DNA from: Streptomyces sp. AM 4-1-1
Lineage (GTDB): Bacteria; Actinomycetota; Actinomycetes; Streptomycetales; Streptomycetaceae
Direction: 5' to 3'
NCBI RefSeq assembly: GCF_029167625.1
Contig: NZ_CP119145.1
Coordinates: 5,518,001-5,582,000, forward strand
Length of the DNA: 64,000 bases
Below are positions 19,085-27,940 of this stretch, in pieces. The position numbers were made by a program, and so were the translations under genes. The stretch's first letter is position 1. Each line of letters opens with the position of its first letter. The notes beneath the pieces are model-generated. The model was not told where the DNA came from and searched no databases. It saw nothing but the letters and a program-made list of their open reading frames with translations.

Positions 19085-20668
19085 ATGACCGTTGTGGACG
19101 AGACCCCCGCCGAGCCGAGTGACACGCGTGGCCGCGTGGCCGAGCTGCGCGCACTGCGCGAACAGGCCAGGCGCGGACCGAGCGACCGCGCGACCGAGGC
19201 GCAGCACGCGAAGGGCAAGCTGACCGCCCGGGAACGCATCGCGCTGCTCCTGGACGAGGGTTCGTTCAAGGAGGTCGAGCAGCTGCGCAGGCACCGGGCC
19301 ACCGGATTCGGCCTGGACGCGAAGAAGCCGTACACCGACGGTGTCATCACCGGCTGGGGCACGGTCGACGGCCGTACGGTCTTCGTGTACGCGCACGACT
19401 TCCGGATCTTCGGCGGGGCGCTCGGCGAGGCCCACGCCACGAAGATCCACAAGATCATGGACATGGCCATCTCGGCAGGTGCGCCGCTGGTCTCGCTGAA
19501 CGACGGCGCCGGCGCCCGCATCCAGGAGGGTGTCTCGGCGCTCGCCGGGTACGGCGGCATCTTCCAGCGCAACACCCGTGCCTCCGGTGTCATCCCGCAG
19601 ATCAGCGTGATGCTCGGCCCGTGCGCCGGCGGCGCCGCGTACAGCCCGGCGCTGACGGACTTCGTGTTCATGGTCCGCGAGACCTCGCAGATGTTCATCA
19701 CCGGACCGGACGTCGTGAAGGCGGTCACCGGCGAGGAGATCACCCAGAACGGCCTCGGTGGCGCCGACGTGCACGCCGAGACCTCGGGCGTCGCGCACTT
19801 CGCGTACGACGACGAGGAGACCTGCATCGCCGAGGTGCGCTACCTCATCGGGATGCTCCCCTCCAACAACCGGGAGAACCCGCCCGCCGTCCCGAGCGAC
19901 GACCCGGCCGACCGGCGCGGTGACGTGCTGCTGGACCTGGTCCCCGCCGACGGCAACCGCCCGTACGACATGCACAAGGTCATCGAGGAGCTCGTCGACG
20001 ACGGCGATCACCTGGAGATCCACGAGCGCTGGGCGCGCAACATCATCTGCGCCCTGGCCCGGCTCGACGGCCAGGTCGTCGGCATCGTGGCCAACCAGCC
20101 GCAGTCACTGGCCGGCGTGCTGGACATCGAGGCGTCCGAGAAGGCCGCGCGGTTCGTCCAGATGTGTGATGCCTTCAACATCCCCATCGTCACCCTTTTG
20201 GATGTCCCCGGCTTCCTTCCCGGGGTGGACCAGGAGCACGGTGGGATCATCCGGCACGGTGCGAAGCTGCTCTACGCGTACTGCAACGCCACCGTGCCGC
20301 GGATCTCGCTGATCCTGCGCAAGGCCTACGGAGGCGCGTACATCGTGATGGACAGCCAGTCCATCGGCGCCGACCTGACCTACGCGTGGCCCACCAACGA
20401 GATCGCCGTGATGGGCGCCGAGGGCGCCGCCAACGTCATCTTCCGCCGTCAGATCGCCGACGCCGAGGACCCCGACGCCATGCGTGCCCGGATGGTCAAG
20501 GAGTACAAGGCCGAGCTGATGCACCCGTACTACGCCGCCGAGCGCGGACTGGTCGACGACGTCATCGACCCCGCCGAGACGCGCGAGATCCTGATCGCCT
20601 CACTCGCGATGCTCCGGACCAAGCACGCGGACCTGCCGTCCCGCAAGCACGGCAACCCCCCGCAGTGA
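19085..20668 (+). CDS. accB: Acyl-CoA carboxylase beta (carboxyltransferase) subunit
   Basis: A 527-residue carboxyltransferase that moves CO2 from carboxybiotin to acetyl- or propionyl-CoA. It makes malonyl- and methylmalonyl-CoA for fatty acids and polyketides. The two crotonase-fold halves show their oxyanion-hole glycine motifs: GPCAGGAAYSPA in the first and KAYGGAYIVM in the second. The AccE epsilon subunit follows 53 bp downstream, as in the streptomycete acetyl-CoA carboxylase complex. The alpha (biotin carboxylase) gene is not in the window. Confidence 0.95.
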   Translation: MTVVDETPAEPSDTRGRVAELRALREQARRGPSDRATEAQHAKGKLTARERIALLLDEGSFKEVEQLRRHRATGFGLDAKKPYTDGVITGWGTVDGRTVFVYAHDFRIFGGALGEAHATKIHKIMDMAISAGAPLVSLNDGAGARIQEGVSALAGYGGIFQRNTRASGVIPQISVMLGPCAGGAAYSPALTDFVFMVRETSQMFITGPDVVKAVTGEEITQNGLGGADVHAETSGVAHFAYDDEETCIAEVRYLIGMLPSNNRENPPAVPSDDPADRRGDVLLDLVPADGNRPYDMHKVIEELVDDGDHLEIHERWARNIICALARLDGQVVGIVANQPQSLAGVLDIEASEKAARFVQMCDAFNIPIVTLLDVPGFLPGVDQEHGGIIRHGAKLLYAYCNATVPRISLILRKAYGGAYIVMDSQSIGADLTYAWPTNEIAVMGAEGAANVIFRRQIADAEDPDAMRARMVKEYKAELMHPYYAAERGLVDDVIDPAETREILIASLAMLRTKHADLPSRKHGNPPQ

Positions 20669-20721
20669 TCCTGCGGAGCGGGGCCGAAGACGCCGAGACC
20701 ACAAGAGACGGAGACCACCTC

Positions 20722-20928
20722 ATGAGCATCACTTCCGCCGAGTCAGTGCTGCGCGTCGAGAAGGGGCACGCCGACCCCGAGGAGCTGGCTGCCATCACCG
20801 CCGTCCTGCTCGCCCGCGCCGCCGCCCGGCCCGCCGCCGCCACCGTCCGCCGGGGCAGCGACACCGCCGGCTGGCGCCGCCTGGAACGCACCCCCGGCTT
20901 CCGCGCCCCGCACAGCTGGCAGGGCTGA
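20722..20928 (+). CDS. accE: Acyl-CoA carboxylase epsilon subunit
   Basis: A 68-residue small subunit that stabilises and stimulates the carboxylase beta core in actinobacteria. The N-terminal half (VLRVEKGHADPEELAAITAVL) and the C-terminal tryptophan-rich tail (GWRRLERTP, HSWQG) are typical. ATG 20722 follows a purine stretch (GAGACGGAGA). It forms an operon with accB and ends before a 17-bp-stem terminator. Confidence 0.92.
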   Translation: MSITSAESVLRVEKGHADPEELAAITAVLLARAAARPAAATVRRGSDTAGWRRLERTPGFRAPHSWQG

Positions 20929-20972
20929 ACTCCCCGGAGCGGGACCCCACCCGCCCGGCCCCGCACCACGCC

Positions 20973-21008
20973 GAAGGCCCCGCGCTCCTCAAGGAGCGCG
21001 GGGCCTTC
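20973..21008. terminator. accBE / cvn terminator
   Basis: Perfect 17-bp arms (20973-20989 with 20992-21008) around 2 nt, between convergent accE and cvnD. Confidence 0.8.
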
Positions 21009-21046
21009 CGCGTGAGCCGGGGGACCGCCCGACCGGTCCCGCCCGC

Positions 21047-21628
21047 CTACCGCAGTCGTGCCATCAGGGCGTGCTCGACCAGCGTGATGAGCGCGCTCTT
21101 GGCGTCCGCGCGATGGCGGGCGTCCGTGGTGAGAATCGGGGTGTCGGGGCCGATCTGGAGTGCTTCGCGTACTTCGTCGGGGGTGTAGGGCTGGTGTCCG
21201 TCGAAGCCGTTGAGGGCGATGACGAAGGGGAGTCCGCTGTTCTCGAAGTAGTCGACGGCGGGGAAGCAGTCGGCGAGGCGGCGGGTGTCGACGAGGACGA
21301 CGGCGCCGATGGCGCCGCGGACGAGGTCGTCCCACATGAACCAGAAGCGGTCCTGGCCGGGGGTGCCGAAGAGGTACAGGATCAGGTCCTGGTCCAGGGT
21401 GATGCGGCCGAAGTCCATGGCCACCGTGGTGGTGGTCTTGTCCCCGGTGTGCGTCAGGTCGTCGATGCCCGCGGACGCGGACGTCATCACGGCTTCGGTG
21501 CGCAGCGGATTGATCTCCGAAACGGCACCGACGAACGTGGTCTTACCCACGCCGAAGCCCCCTGCCACCACGATCTTCGCGGAGGTAGTGGAGCGTGCTG
21601 CTCCGCCGCTAGAGCTTGCGAAGTCCAC
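21047..21628 (-). CDS. cvnD: CvnD, conservon small GTP-binding protein (copy A)
   Basis: A 193-residue Ras-like ATP/GTP-binding protein, last gene of the conservon. The P-loop is GGFGVGKT at residues 23-30, followed by switch-like THTGDKTTTTVAMDFG and the FGTPGQDRF motif in the place of DxxG. Its GTG start lies 20 bp inside cvnC. Known conservon proteins form a membrane-associated complex likened to eukaryotic G-protein signalling. Bases 21135-21591 are identical to the second cvnD copy. Confidence 0.93.
   Translation of the reverse strand: MDFASSSGGAARSTTSAKIVVAGGFGVGKTTFVGAVSEINPLRTEAVMTSASAGIDDLTHTGDKTTTTVAMDFGRITLDQDLILYLFGTPGQDRFWFMWDDLVRGAIGAVVLVDTRRLADCFPAVDYFENSGLPFVIALNGFDGHQPYTPDEVREALQIGPDTPILTTDARHRADAKSALITLVEHALMARLR
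21135..21591. repeat. 457-bp exact repeat, copy 1 (inside cvnD)
   Basis: Identical at every base to 26499-26955. Divergence resumes immediately at both ends, although the rest of the two operons differs at many synonymous sites. Confidence 0.95.
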
Positions 21629-22241
21629 TGAGCACCCTTTCGAGCAGTGTCACATCTGGCTGGCCGCCGGCGGTCTCGTCGCCGCCGGGCTGATGGATAG
21701 CGACGAGTCCGGCCTCTGCCAGGTCGGCTACGAGGATTCGGGCAACGCCGAGGGGGATCGAGAGAAGGGCCGAGATCTCGGCAACCGACTTGATCTCGAA
21801 GCACAGCCGGCAGATCCGCTGGTGTTCGGGCAACTGCCCTTGCAACCGGGACGGATCGGCCGTCGTACTTACCAGCGCCTCGATGGCGAGCTGGTAACGC
21901 GGACGCGTCCGGCCGCCGGTCATGGCGTACGGACGGACCAGCGGATTGTGCGCCGCGGGCGCGGCAGGCTCTTGGGTTCCCCACGGCTGCTCCGGCTGGA
22001 CACCCGGTGGCCGCTGGGGTGAATGACCGCGAGGGGACTGCTGCTGCCACGGCGGTCGATGCGACCGCGGCGGCCACTGCGAATCCTGCGCCTGAGAGGG
22101 CTGAGGTGACCGGTGCGGCCGGTAGGGCTCCTGGGAGCCGTACCCGTCCTGCGCGGAGGGGGCGGCGAAACGGTTCTCGCCGTACGCGCCCGGAACGCGG
22201 TGCGTACCGTCATGGGGGTTGCCGTCCGGTGGTGTTGCCAC
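21609..22241 (-). CDS. cvnC: CvnC, DUF742 protein (copy A)
   Basis: A 210-residue conservon protein. The N-terminal ~85 residues are Pro/Gln/Arg-rich and disordered. The conserved DUF742 domain begins at LVRPYAMTGGRTRP and contains a winged-helix-like part (SVAEISALLSIPLGVARILVADL). GTG 22241 follows a very strong GGAGGAGGAG. It overlaps cvnD by 20 bp, indicating coupled translation. Its exact role is unknown; it is thought to take part in the CvnA-D membrane complex. Confidence 0.9.
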   Translation of the reverse strand: MATPPDGNPHDGTHRVPGAYGENRFAAPSAQDGYGSQEPYRPHRSPQPSQAQDSQWPPRSHRPPWQQQSPRGHSPQRPPGVQPEQPWGTQEPAAPAAHNPLVRPYAMTGGRTRPRYQLAIEALVSTTADPSRLQGQLPEHQRICRLCFEIKSVAEISALLSIPLGVARILVADLAEAGLVAIHQPGGDETAGGQPDVTLLERVLSGLRKL

Positions 22242-22330
22242 GTCTCCTCCTCCGTCTTCCTCGCCGCTCCCGATGGGGCCGCGCCACCGCACCCTATGGC
22301 GCGGTGGCGGGAAGCGCACTGTCCGTTCTG

Positions 22331-22744
22331 TCAGTTGAGAAGGCTTCCCTGGAGTTCGGCGCGGAGGTCCGGGGTGAGGACCCCGCCCGCGCGGTCGACC
22401 AGAAGCGCCATCTCGTACCCGACCAGACCGATGTCGGCGTCCGGGTGGGCGAGCACGGCCAGTGAGGAACCGTCCGAGATGGACATGATGAAGAGGAATC
22501 CCCGCTCCATCTCCACCACGGTCTGGTTCACCGCGCCGCCCTCGAAGATCCGCGAGGCGCCGGCGGTCAGCGAGGTCAGACCGGAGGCGACGGCCGCCAG
22601 CTGGTCGGCGCGGTCGCGTGGGAAACCCTCGGACATCGCCAGCAGGAGTCCGTCGGCGGAGACCACCACCGTGTGCGACACCCCGGGGGTGTTGTCCACG
22701 AAGTTGGTGATCAACCAGTTCAGATTCTGCGCCGCCTGGCTCAT
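22331..22744 (-). CDS. cvnB: CvnB, roadblock/LC7 protein (copy A)
   Basis: A 137-residue roadblock/LC7-fold protein, of the type that acts on small GTPases (here CvnD). The conserved N-terminus is NLNWLITNFVDNTPG, and the domain runs to the end. ATG 22744 is the family-typical start. GTG 22753, three codons upstream, is better spaced from GGAG and starts 1 bp after the cvnA stop, so it may be the real initiator. Nearly identical to the second copy over its N-terminal 75 residues. Confidence 0.92.
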   Translation of the reverse strand: MSQAAQNLNWLITNFVDNTPGVSHTVVVSADGLLLAMSEGFPRDRADQLAAVASGLTSLTAGASRIFEGGAVNQTVVEMERGFLFIMSISDGSSLAVLAHPDADIGLVGYEMALLVDRAGGVLTPDLRAELQGSLLN

Positions 22745-22754
22745 CGGGCTCACA

Positions 22755-25700
22755 CTAACGCTCCTGGTTGTAGGTATTACTTGTGTCCGAACCTGCGTTG
22801 CGTCCCCGCAGGACCCCCCGCCGCAGATTGCTCAACCTGCCGCGGACGTCCTCGGGAGCGCGGGAGACCTGGGGGCCGCCCTGCTGGGTCTGCTCCGCCG
22901 TGCCCTCGACCAGGTTCGCCTTGGGCACCCGCCTGGGAAGACCGGACGGGGTGACCCCGCCCGCCTTCGGCTCACGAAGCTTCTCGGCCCGCTCCCAGCG
23001 CTCGTCGTTCGTCGAGCGCCAGTCGTCGGAACCGTCGCCGTCCTGCTGCGCGGAAGGCTGCCGCGGCGGCGTCGACTCCCGCTGCTGCGGCGGCTGTCCC
23101 GCGGCGACGGGCTGGTCGTCGGCGCCGGCGGGAGGCTGCCTGTGCTGCTGGCCGCCCCGGCGCGGCAGACCCGCTTCGGTCAGCTCGTGCCCGGAGTTGT
23201 GGGTGGGGCCCGGACGATCGAAGCCTACGCGCTCGGGCGCCTCGGCGGGCTCGGTCGGCGCAGATTCCGCTTCGGTCCGCGTCAGTGGCTCGTACCCGCC
23301 CTGATACCCGGCCTGTTCCGGCCACGCGGCGAGCGGGGACCGGTCGGTCCGCTGCCCGAACTCCTCGCCGTACTGCGGCAGCACGCCGTCGGCGACGCCG
23401 TACGCGGCTTCCGGATGGCCGCCCAGCGGGTCGTGACCGGCCGGCTGACCGTACGCGCCCTGGCCCGGGTGGACGTCCGGCTCGACGGGACCGGTGGCGG
23501 GCGGGTACGCCCCGTACTCCGACGGGTACGGCGTCTGCTGCTGGTACGGCTCCTGCGGCGCGTACGCCGCCTGCTGCTGCTCGTACGGCTGCTCGTACGG
23601 CTGCGCGGGGCCGTCGTACCCGGCTTCCGACCCGTCGTACGCGGGCTGCGCGCCGTAGGGCGGCTGAAGGCCGTCATAGGGAGCCTGCCGCGGCGGGTAC
23701 GCCTCGGCCGCCGGGCCGGGCTCGCCCGAAGGCGTACCCAGCGCGGCCCGCCGCTCCTCACGCAGCAGTGAACGGCCGACCGGATCGGTCGGCGGCCGCT
23801 CGTAACGCGAGTCGTCGAAGCCGAGATCCGCCGCGGTCCGGGCATCGGCCCGCTGGGGCTCCGGCTCGAAGGACTGCTGCTCCGGGATGATCGACGAGAC
23901 GGTGAAGTCGTCCTGGCCCTCGGCGGGTTCGCCACCACCGCCGTGAGTGATCGCGTCCGGCAGCATCACCAGGGACGTCGTCCCGGCCTGCTCGCCCGAG
24001 GGACGCAGCTGGACCCGGATGTCGTGCCGGCCGGCGAGCCGGCCGACCACGAAGAGGCCCATGCGCTGCGACACCGCGGCGTCCACGGTCGGCGGGTTGG
24101 CCAGCTTGTGGTTGATGTCCGCGAAGTCCTCGGCGGTCAGACCGATGCCCTTGTCGTGGATCTCGATCATCACCCGGCTGTCGGGCAGCCGGGTCGCGTT
24201 GACCCGCACCTTGGTCTGCGGCGAGGAGAACATCGTGGCGTTCTCCAGCAGCTCGGCCAGCAGGTGCACGAGGTCGGTGACGGACTGGCCGTGGATCTCG
24301 GTCTCCGGCACCCCGGACAGCTCGATGCGCTCGTACTGTTCCACCTCGGAGGCGGCGGCGCGGAGCACGTCGACCAGCGGCACCGGCTGGTTCCAGCGGC
24401 GGCCGGGCTCCTCGCCCGCGAGGACGAGGAGGTTCTCGCCGTTACGGCGCATCCGGGTCGCCAGGTGGTCCAGCCGGAAGAGGGTCGCCAGCTGGTCCGG
24501 ATCGGCCTCGCGGTTCTCCAGATCGGTGATGAGGGTCAGCTGGCCCTCGATGAGCGACTGGTTGCGGCGCGACAGATTGGTGAAGATCGCGTTGACGTTG
24601 CCCCGGAGCATGGCCTGCTCGGCCGCCAGCCGGACGGCCTCGCGGTGCACCTGGTCGAAGGCGCGGGCGACCTCGCCGATCTCGTCGTGGCTGTCGATCG
24701 GGATCGGCCGGACCCGGGTGTCGACCCGGCCGGGATCGGTCCGGGACAGCTGGTCGACGAGCGACGGCAGCCGCTGTTCGGCGACGTCGAAGGCGGCGGT
24801 GCGCAACCGACGCATCGACCGGCTCATCTGCCGGGCCATGAGCCCGGCCAGCACGAAGGCGGCGAGCAGCGCGACGACGACGGCCGCGCCGTTGATGAAG
24901 GCGTCGTTCCTGGCACCGGCCGAGATGTCCGCGGCCTCGGTCACCGCCCGGTCGACGAGCTCGGCCTCGACCGTGCTGTAGCCCTCGAACTTCGCGGTGC
25001 TGGCGGCCATCCACATCTCGGGCGTGATGCCCTTCGCCTTCAGCTGGGCCCGCGTCCTGCCCAGGCCGATCTCCTCGGCCATGCCGTCGTAGGCGGACCC
25101 GTTGACGACGGGCGGCGCGACGAACGGCTGCCCCGCGGCCTCGGCCTGCTCCTTGACGGTCCTGAGCTTCTTCTCGCTCTCGACGGCCTTGGCGGCCATG
25201 ACCTGCTTCAGCCGGTCCGCGTCGGCCTCCGTGCCGCCGGAGACGAACTCCGCGAGGGCGATGGTCTCCATGTAGTTGTACGAGCTGAAGGTCCGGACCT
25301 GGGCGTCGAACGTGGCGCGGTCCGCGCTGGGACGCACCAGCAGATGCATGCCGATGGCGCGCTGAAGCGATTCTGCGGCCTTGGCCAGCTCGATCGCGTA
25401 GACCGTACGCCCGTAACTGCTGACGTTCCCGGTGCCGAACCCGAGCTCGTTGGAGAACTCCATCAGCGAGTGCTGGACCTTGGTGTAGCCCTCCTCCGTC
25501 CGCACCGGGTCCATGGCCTTGGCGAAGGCGGTCTTGCGCAGATCGGGGAGGGTGGGCTCCTCCTGGCGGAACAGCTTGAGGCGACGCTCCAGACCCTGGT
25601 TCCCGGGCAGACTCCGCACGGCCCGGTCGAACTTCGCGGCGGCGGCGTCGGTGGTGGCACGGACCTGCGCCACACCCTCGTCGTCACGCTCGTTGGCGAG

Positions 25701-26048
25701 GAGCGGCTGCGCGGACAGGTCACGCTCGTTGAGCAGCGCCTGGCCGTACTCCGAGGCCGCGCGCACGATCAGCGCGGTCCTCTCGGCGTCCTGGGCCTCC
25801 CGCCAGGTGTCGATCGAACCCTTCACCTGGAAGCCGCCCATGACCAGGCCGACCATGACCGGGATCAGCAGGATCGCGTTCAGCCGGGTGGGCACCCGCC
25901 AGTTGCGCGGGGAGAGCCGGCTGCCGCCGTTGCCGCCGACGGGGGGACCGCCGTCCGCAGGGGCGCCGGGTGATGCGACGGCCCGCGGCGGCGGCGTGAA
26001 GTTGCCCCGCTCCAGCTGGGCCGCGGGGCCCTCGTTCCTTCGCCTCAC
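22755..26048 (-). CDS. cvnA: CvnA, sensor histidine kinase-like protein (copy A)
   Basis: A 1097-residue membrane protein. Order: basic N-terminus, membrane helix (about 55-80), large extracytoplasmic nitrate/nitrite-sensor-type domain, second membrane helix (about 385-405), HAMP, then a GHKL ATPase with N-box ELLENATMF, DKGIGLT and GLFVVGRLAG. After about residue 700 comes a long Pro/Gln/Tyr-rich tail. A segment LDHLATRMRRNGENL lies where the dimer/H-box helix would be. The stimulus is unknown. First gene of its operon; GTG start with a weak ribosome site. Confidence 0.92.
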   Translation of the reverse strand: MRRRNEGPAAQLERGNFTPPPRAVASPGAPADGGPPVGGNGGSRLSPRNWRVPTRLNAILLIPVMVGLVMGGFQVKGSIDTWREAQDAERTALIVRAASEYGQALLNERDLSAQPLLANERDDEGVAQVRATTDAAAAKFDRAVRSLPGNQGLERRLKLFRQEEPTLPDLRKTAFAKAMDPVRTEEGYTKVQHSLMEFSNELGFGTGNVSSYGRTVYAIELAKAAESLQRAIGMHLLVRPSADRATFDAQVRTFSSYNYMETIALAEFVSGGTEADADRLKQVMAAKAVESEKKLRTVKEQAEAAGQPFVAPPVVNGSAYDGMAEEIGLGRTRAQLKAKGITPEMWMAASTAKFEGYSTVEAELVDRAVTEAADISAGARNDAFINGAAVVVALLAAFVLAGLMARQMSRSMRRLRTAAFDVAEQRLPSLVDQLSRTDPGRVDTRVRPIPIDSHDEIGEVARAFDQVHREAVRLAAEQAMLRGNVNAIFTNLSRRNQSLIEGQLTLITDLENREADPDQLATLFRLDHLATRMRRNGENLLVLAGEEPGRRWNQPVPLVDVLRAAASEVEQYERIELSGVPETEIHGQSVTDLVHLLAELLENATMFSSPQTKVRVNATRLPDSRVMIEIHDKGIGLTAEDFADINHKLANPPTVDAAVSQRMGLFVVGRLAGRHDIRVQLRPSGEQAGTTSLVMLPDAITHGGGGEPAEGQDDFTVSSIIPEQQSFEPEPQRADARTAADLGFDDSRYERPPTDPVGRSLLREERRAALGTPSGEPGPAAEAYPPRQAPYDGLQPPYGAQPAYDGSEAGYDGPAQPYEQPYEQQQAAYAPQEPYQQQTPYPSEYGAYPPATGPVEPDVHPGQGAYGQPAGHDPLGGHPEAAYGVADGVLPQYGEEFGQRTDRSPLAAWPEQAGYQGGYEPLTRTEAESAPTEPAEAPERVGFDRPGPTHNSGHELTEAGLPRRGGQQHRQPPAGADDQPVAAGQPPQQRESTPPRQPSAQQDGDGSDDWRSTNDERWERAEKLREPKAGGVTPSGLPRRVPKANLVEGTAEQTQQGGPQVSRAPEDVRGRLSNLRRGVLRGRNAGSDTSNTYNQER

Positions 26049-26410
26049 TCGACCAACAACCTCTCGGCGTCGGCACCTACGCTGTGCCGTGTTTCGTTCA
26101 GGCCCGTACTACTCGGGAGTTTTGTCGAATTGCAGCACGGGTACCGGCCGCCTTCCAAACAGTTGAATCCGGTACCCCGGAGTGGCGCAAGCCTCAGATA
26201 AAAGGGGCATAAAGAGCGAGCCCCGTCAAATGGCGGGACTCAGATGAGCACAGTGGTACCGGTCGGATGCGTCGGGTGCCGAAGTTGAGCCAATTCTCTG
26301 TCGAAACGTTATGAATACGGGGGCGGTTCGTGTCAAACGACACAGGCCGCCCCCGTCCGGCCGCGACAACCGTCACGGCCCGCGAACACCACGTGACCAC
26401 CCGGGCCGTG
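26049..26410. other. Spacer between the two conservons
   Basis: A 362-bp gap with no gene. It contains the terminator of the upstream conservon (26317-26356) and an AT-richer stretch (26190-26315) that probably carries the promoter of the downstream cvnA. No clear -35/-10 pair was assigned. Confidence 0.4.
26317..26356 (-). terminator. Terminator of the second conservon
   Basis: Outer 10-bp arms (26317-26326 with 26347-26356) and inner 5-bp arms (26330-26334 with 26339-26343). It lies 54 bp past the cvnD stop on the minus strand, followed by an AT-rich stretch. Confidence 0.7.
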
Positions 26411-26992
26411 CTACTTGAGCCGTGCCATCAGGGCGTGCTCGACCAGCGTGATCAGACCGCTCTTGGCATCCGCACGATGCCTGGCGTCCGTCGTGATGAT
26501 CGGGGTGTCGGGGCCGATCTGGAGTGCTTCGCGTACTTCGTCGGGGGTGTAGGGCTGGTGTCCGTCGAAGCCGTTGAGGGCGATGACGAAGGGGAGTCCG
26601 CTGTTCTCGAAGTAGTCGACGGCGGGGAAGCAGTCGGCGAGGCGGCGGGTGTCGACGAGGACGACGGCGCCGATGGCGCCGCGGACGAGGTCGTCCCACA
26701 TGAACCAGAAGCGGTCCTGGCCGGGGGTGCCGAAGAGGTACAGGATCAGGTCCTGGTCCAGGGTGATGCGGCCGAAGTCCATGGCCACCGTGGTGGTGGT
26801 CTTGTCCCCGGTGTGCGTCAGGTCGTCGATGCCCGCGGACGCGGACGTCATCACGGCTTCGGTGCGCAGCGGATTGATCTCCGAAACGGCACCGACGAAC
26901 GTGGTCTTACCCACGCCGAAGCCCCCTGCCACCACGATCTTCGCGGAGGTAGTGGCCCGTGCCGCACCGCCGCTAGAGCTTGCGAAGTCCAC
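26411..26992 (-). CDS. cvnD: CvnD, conservon small GTP-binding protein (copy B)
   Basis: A 193-residue paralogue of the protein encoded at 21047-21628, with the same P-loop (residues 23-30) and FGTPGQ motif. The two proteins differ at only a handful of positions, all near the ends: Ala for Ser at 13, Ile for Leu near 168, Gly for Ala near 178, and a final Lys for Arg. The GTG start overlaps cvnC by 20 bp. It belongs to the operon 31780-26411. Confidence 0.93.
   Translation of the reverse strand: MDFASSSGGAARATTSAKIVVAGGFGVGKTTFVGAVSEINPLRTEAVMTSASAGIDDLTHTGDKTTTTVAMDFGRITLDQDLILYLFGTPGQDRFWFMWDDLVRGAIGAVVLVDTRRLADCFPAVDYFENSGLPFVIALNGFDGHQPYTPDEVREALQIGPDTPIITTDARHRADAKSGLITLVEHALMARLK
26499..26955. 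repeat. 457-bp exact repeat, copy 2 (inside cvnD)
   Basis: Identical to 21135-21591 in the same orientation, 5364 bp apart. Confidence 0.95.
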
Positions 26993-27380
26993 TGAGCACC
27001 CTTTCGAGCAGTGTCACATCCGGCGCGCCGCCGGCCTCTCCGTTGCCCGGCTGGTGGATGGCCACCATTCCGGCTTCCGCCAGGTCGGCGACGAGGATGC
27101 GCGCCACGCCGAGCGGCATCGACAGCAGGGCCGACACCTCCGCCACCGACTTGACCTCGCGGCAGAGGTGGCAGATCCGCTGGTGTTCGGGGAGCAGGGT
27201 GCTCAGATGCGCCGGGTCGGCGGTGGTGCTGACCAGGGCCTCGATCGCGAGCTGGTAACGCGGCCGGGTCCGGCCGCCGGTCATGGCGTAGGGACGGACC
27301 AGCGGCTGGTCGCCTTCACCGTCGTACGACGCGTGATGCAGAGCGCCGTACGGATCGGGTGAGGCGGGTGGCGGGGTCAT
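26973..27380 (-). CDS. cvnC: CvnC, DUF742 protein (copy B)
   Basis: A 135-residue DUF742 protein. It lacks most of the proline-rich N-terminus of the other copy (210 residues) but keeps the domain from LVRPYAMTGGRTRP to the C-terminal LLERVLSGLRKL. ATG 27380 has GGAGGA 6 nt upstream; in-frame codons upstream of it are not family-like. Overlaps cvnD by 20 bp. Confidence 0.92.
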   Translation of the reverse strand: MTPPPASPDPYGALHHASYDGEGDQPLVRPYAMTGGRTRPRYQLAIEALVSTTADPAHLSTLLPEHQRICHLCREVKSVAEVSALLSMPLGVARILVADLAEAGMVAIHQPGNGEAGGAPDVTLLERVLSGLRKL

Positions 27381-27517
27381 GAATCCTCCGGGCGTGACAG
27401 CAGAGTGTCGGCTTGCCGTCTGAAGGGGCCGGTGGGGGAACTGGGCGGCCGGACGGACGAGGGTTGAGGGTTTGTGCACCGGGGACACCTGGTTGGTGTC
27501 ACCGGTCCACGGGCCGC

Positions 27518-27931
27518 CTAGTGAAGCAGACTGCCCTGGAGTTCGGCACGGAGGTCCGGGGTGAGGACAGTGCCCGCGCGGTCGACCAGAAGCGCCATCT
27601 CGTACCCGACCAGACCGATGTCGGCGTCCGGGTGGGAGAGAACGGCCAGTGAGGAACCGTCGGATATGGACATGAGGAAGAGGAAACCGCGCTCCATCTC
27701 CACCACCGTCTGACTGACGGCCCCCCCTTCGAAGATCCGGGAGGCGCCGGCGGTCAGCGAGGTCAGACCGGAGGCGACGGCCGCCAGCTGGTCGGCGCGG
27801 TCGCGTGGGAAACCTTCGGACATCGCCAGCAGGAGTCCGTCGGCGGAGACCACCACCGTGTGCGACACCCCGGGGGTGTTGTCCACGAAGTTGGTGATCA
27901 ACCAGTTCAGATTCTGTGCGGCCTGACTCAT
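27518..27931 (-). CDS. cvnB: CvnB, roadblock/LC7 protein (copy B)
   Basis: A 137-residue roadblock/LC7 protein, differing from copy A at only five or six residues, all in the C-terminal half. ATG 27931 is the conserved start. The in-frame TTG at 27940 abuts the cvnA stop and is better spaced from GGAG, so initiation there cannot be excluded. Confidence 0.92.
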   Translation of the reverse strand: MSQAAQNLNWLITNFVDNTPGVSHTVVVSADGLLLAMSEGFPRDRADQLAAVASGLTSLTAGASRIFEGGAVSQTVVEMERGFLFLMSISDGSSLAVLSHPDADIGLVGYEMALLVDRAGTVLTPDLRAELQGSLLH

Positions 27932-27940
27932 CGGGCTCAA

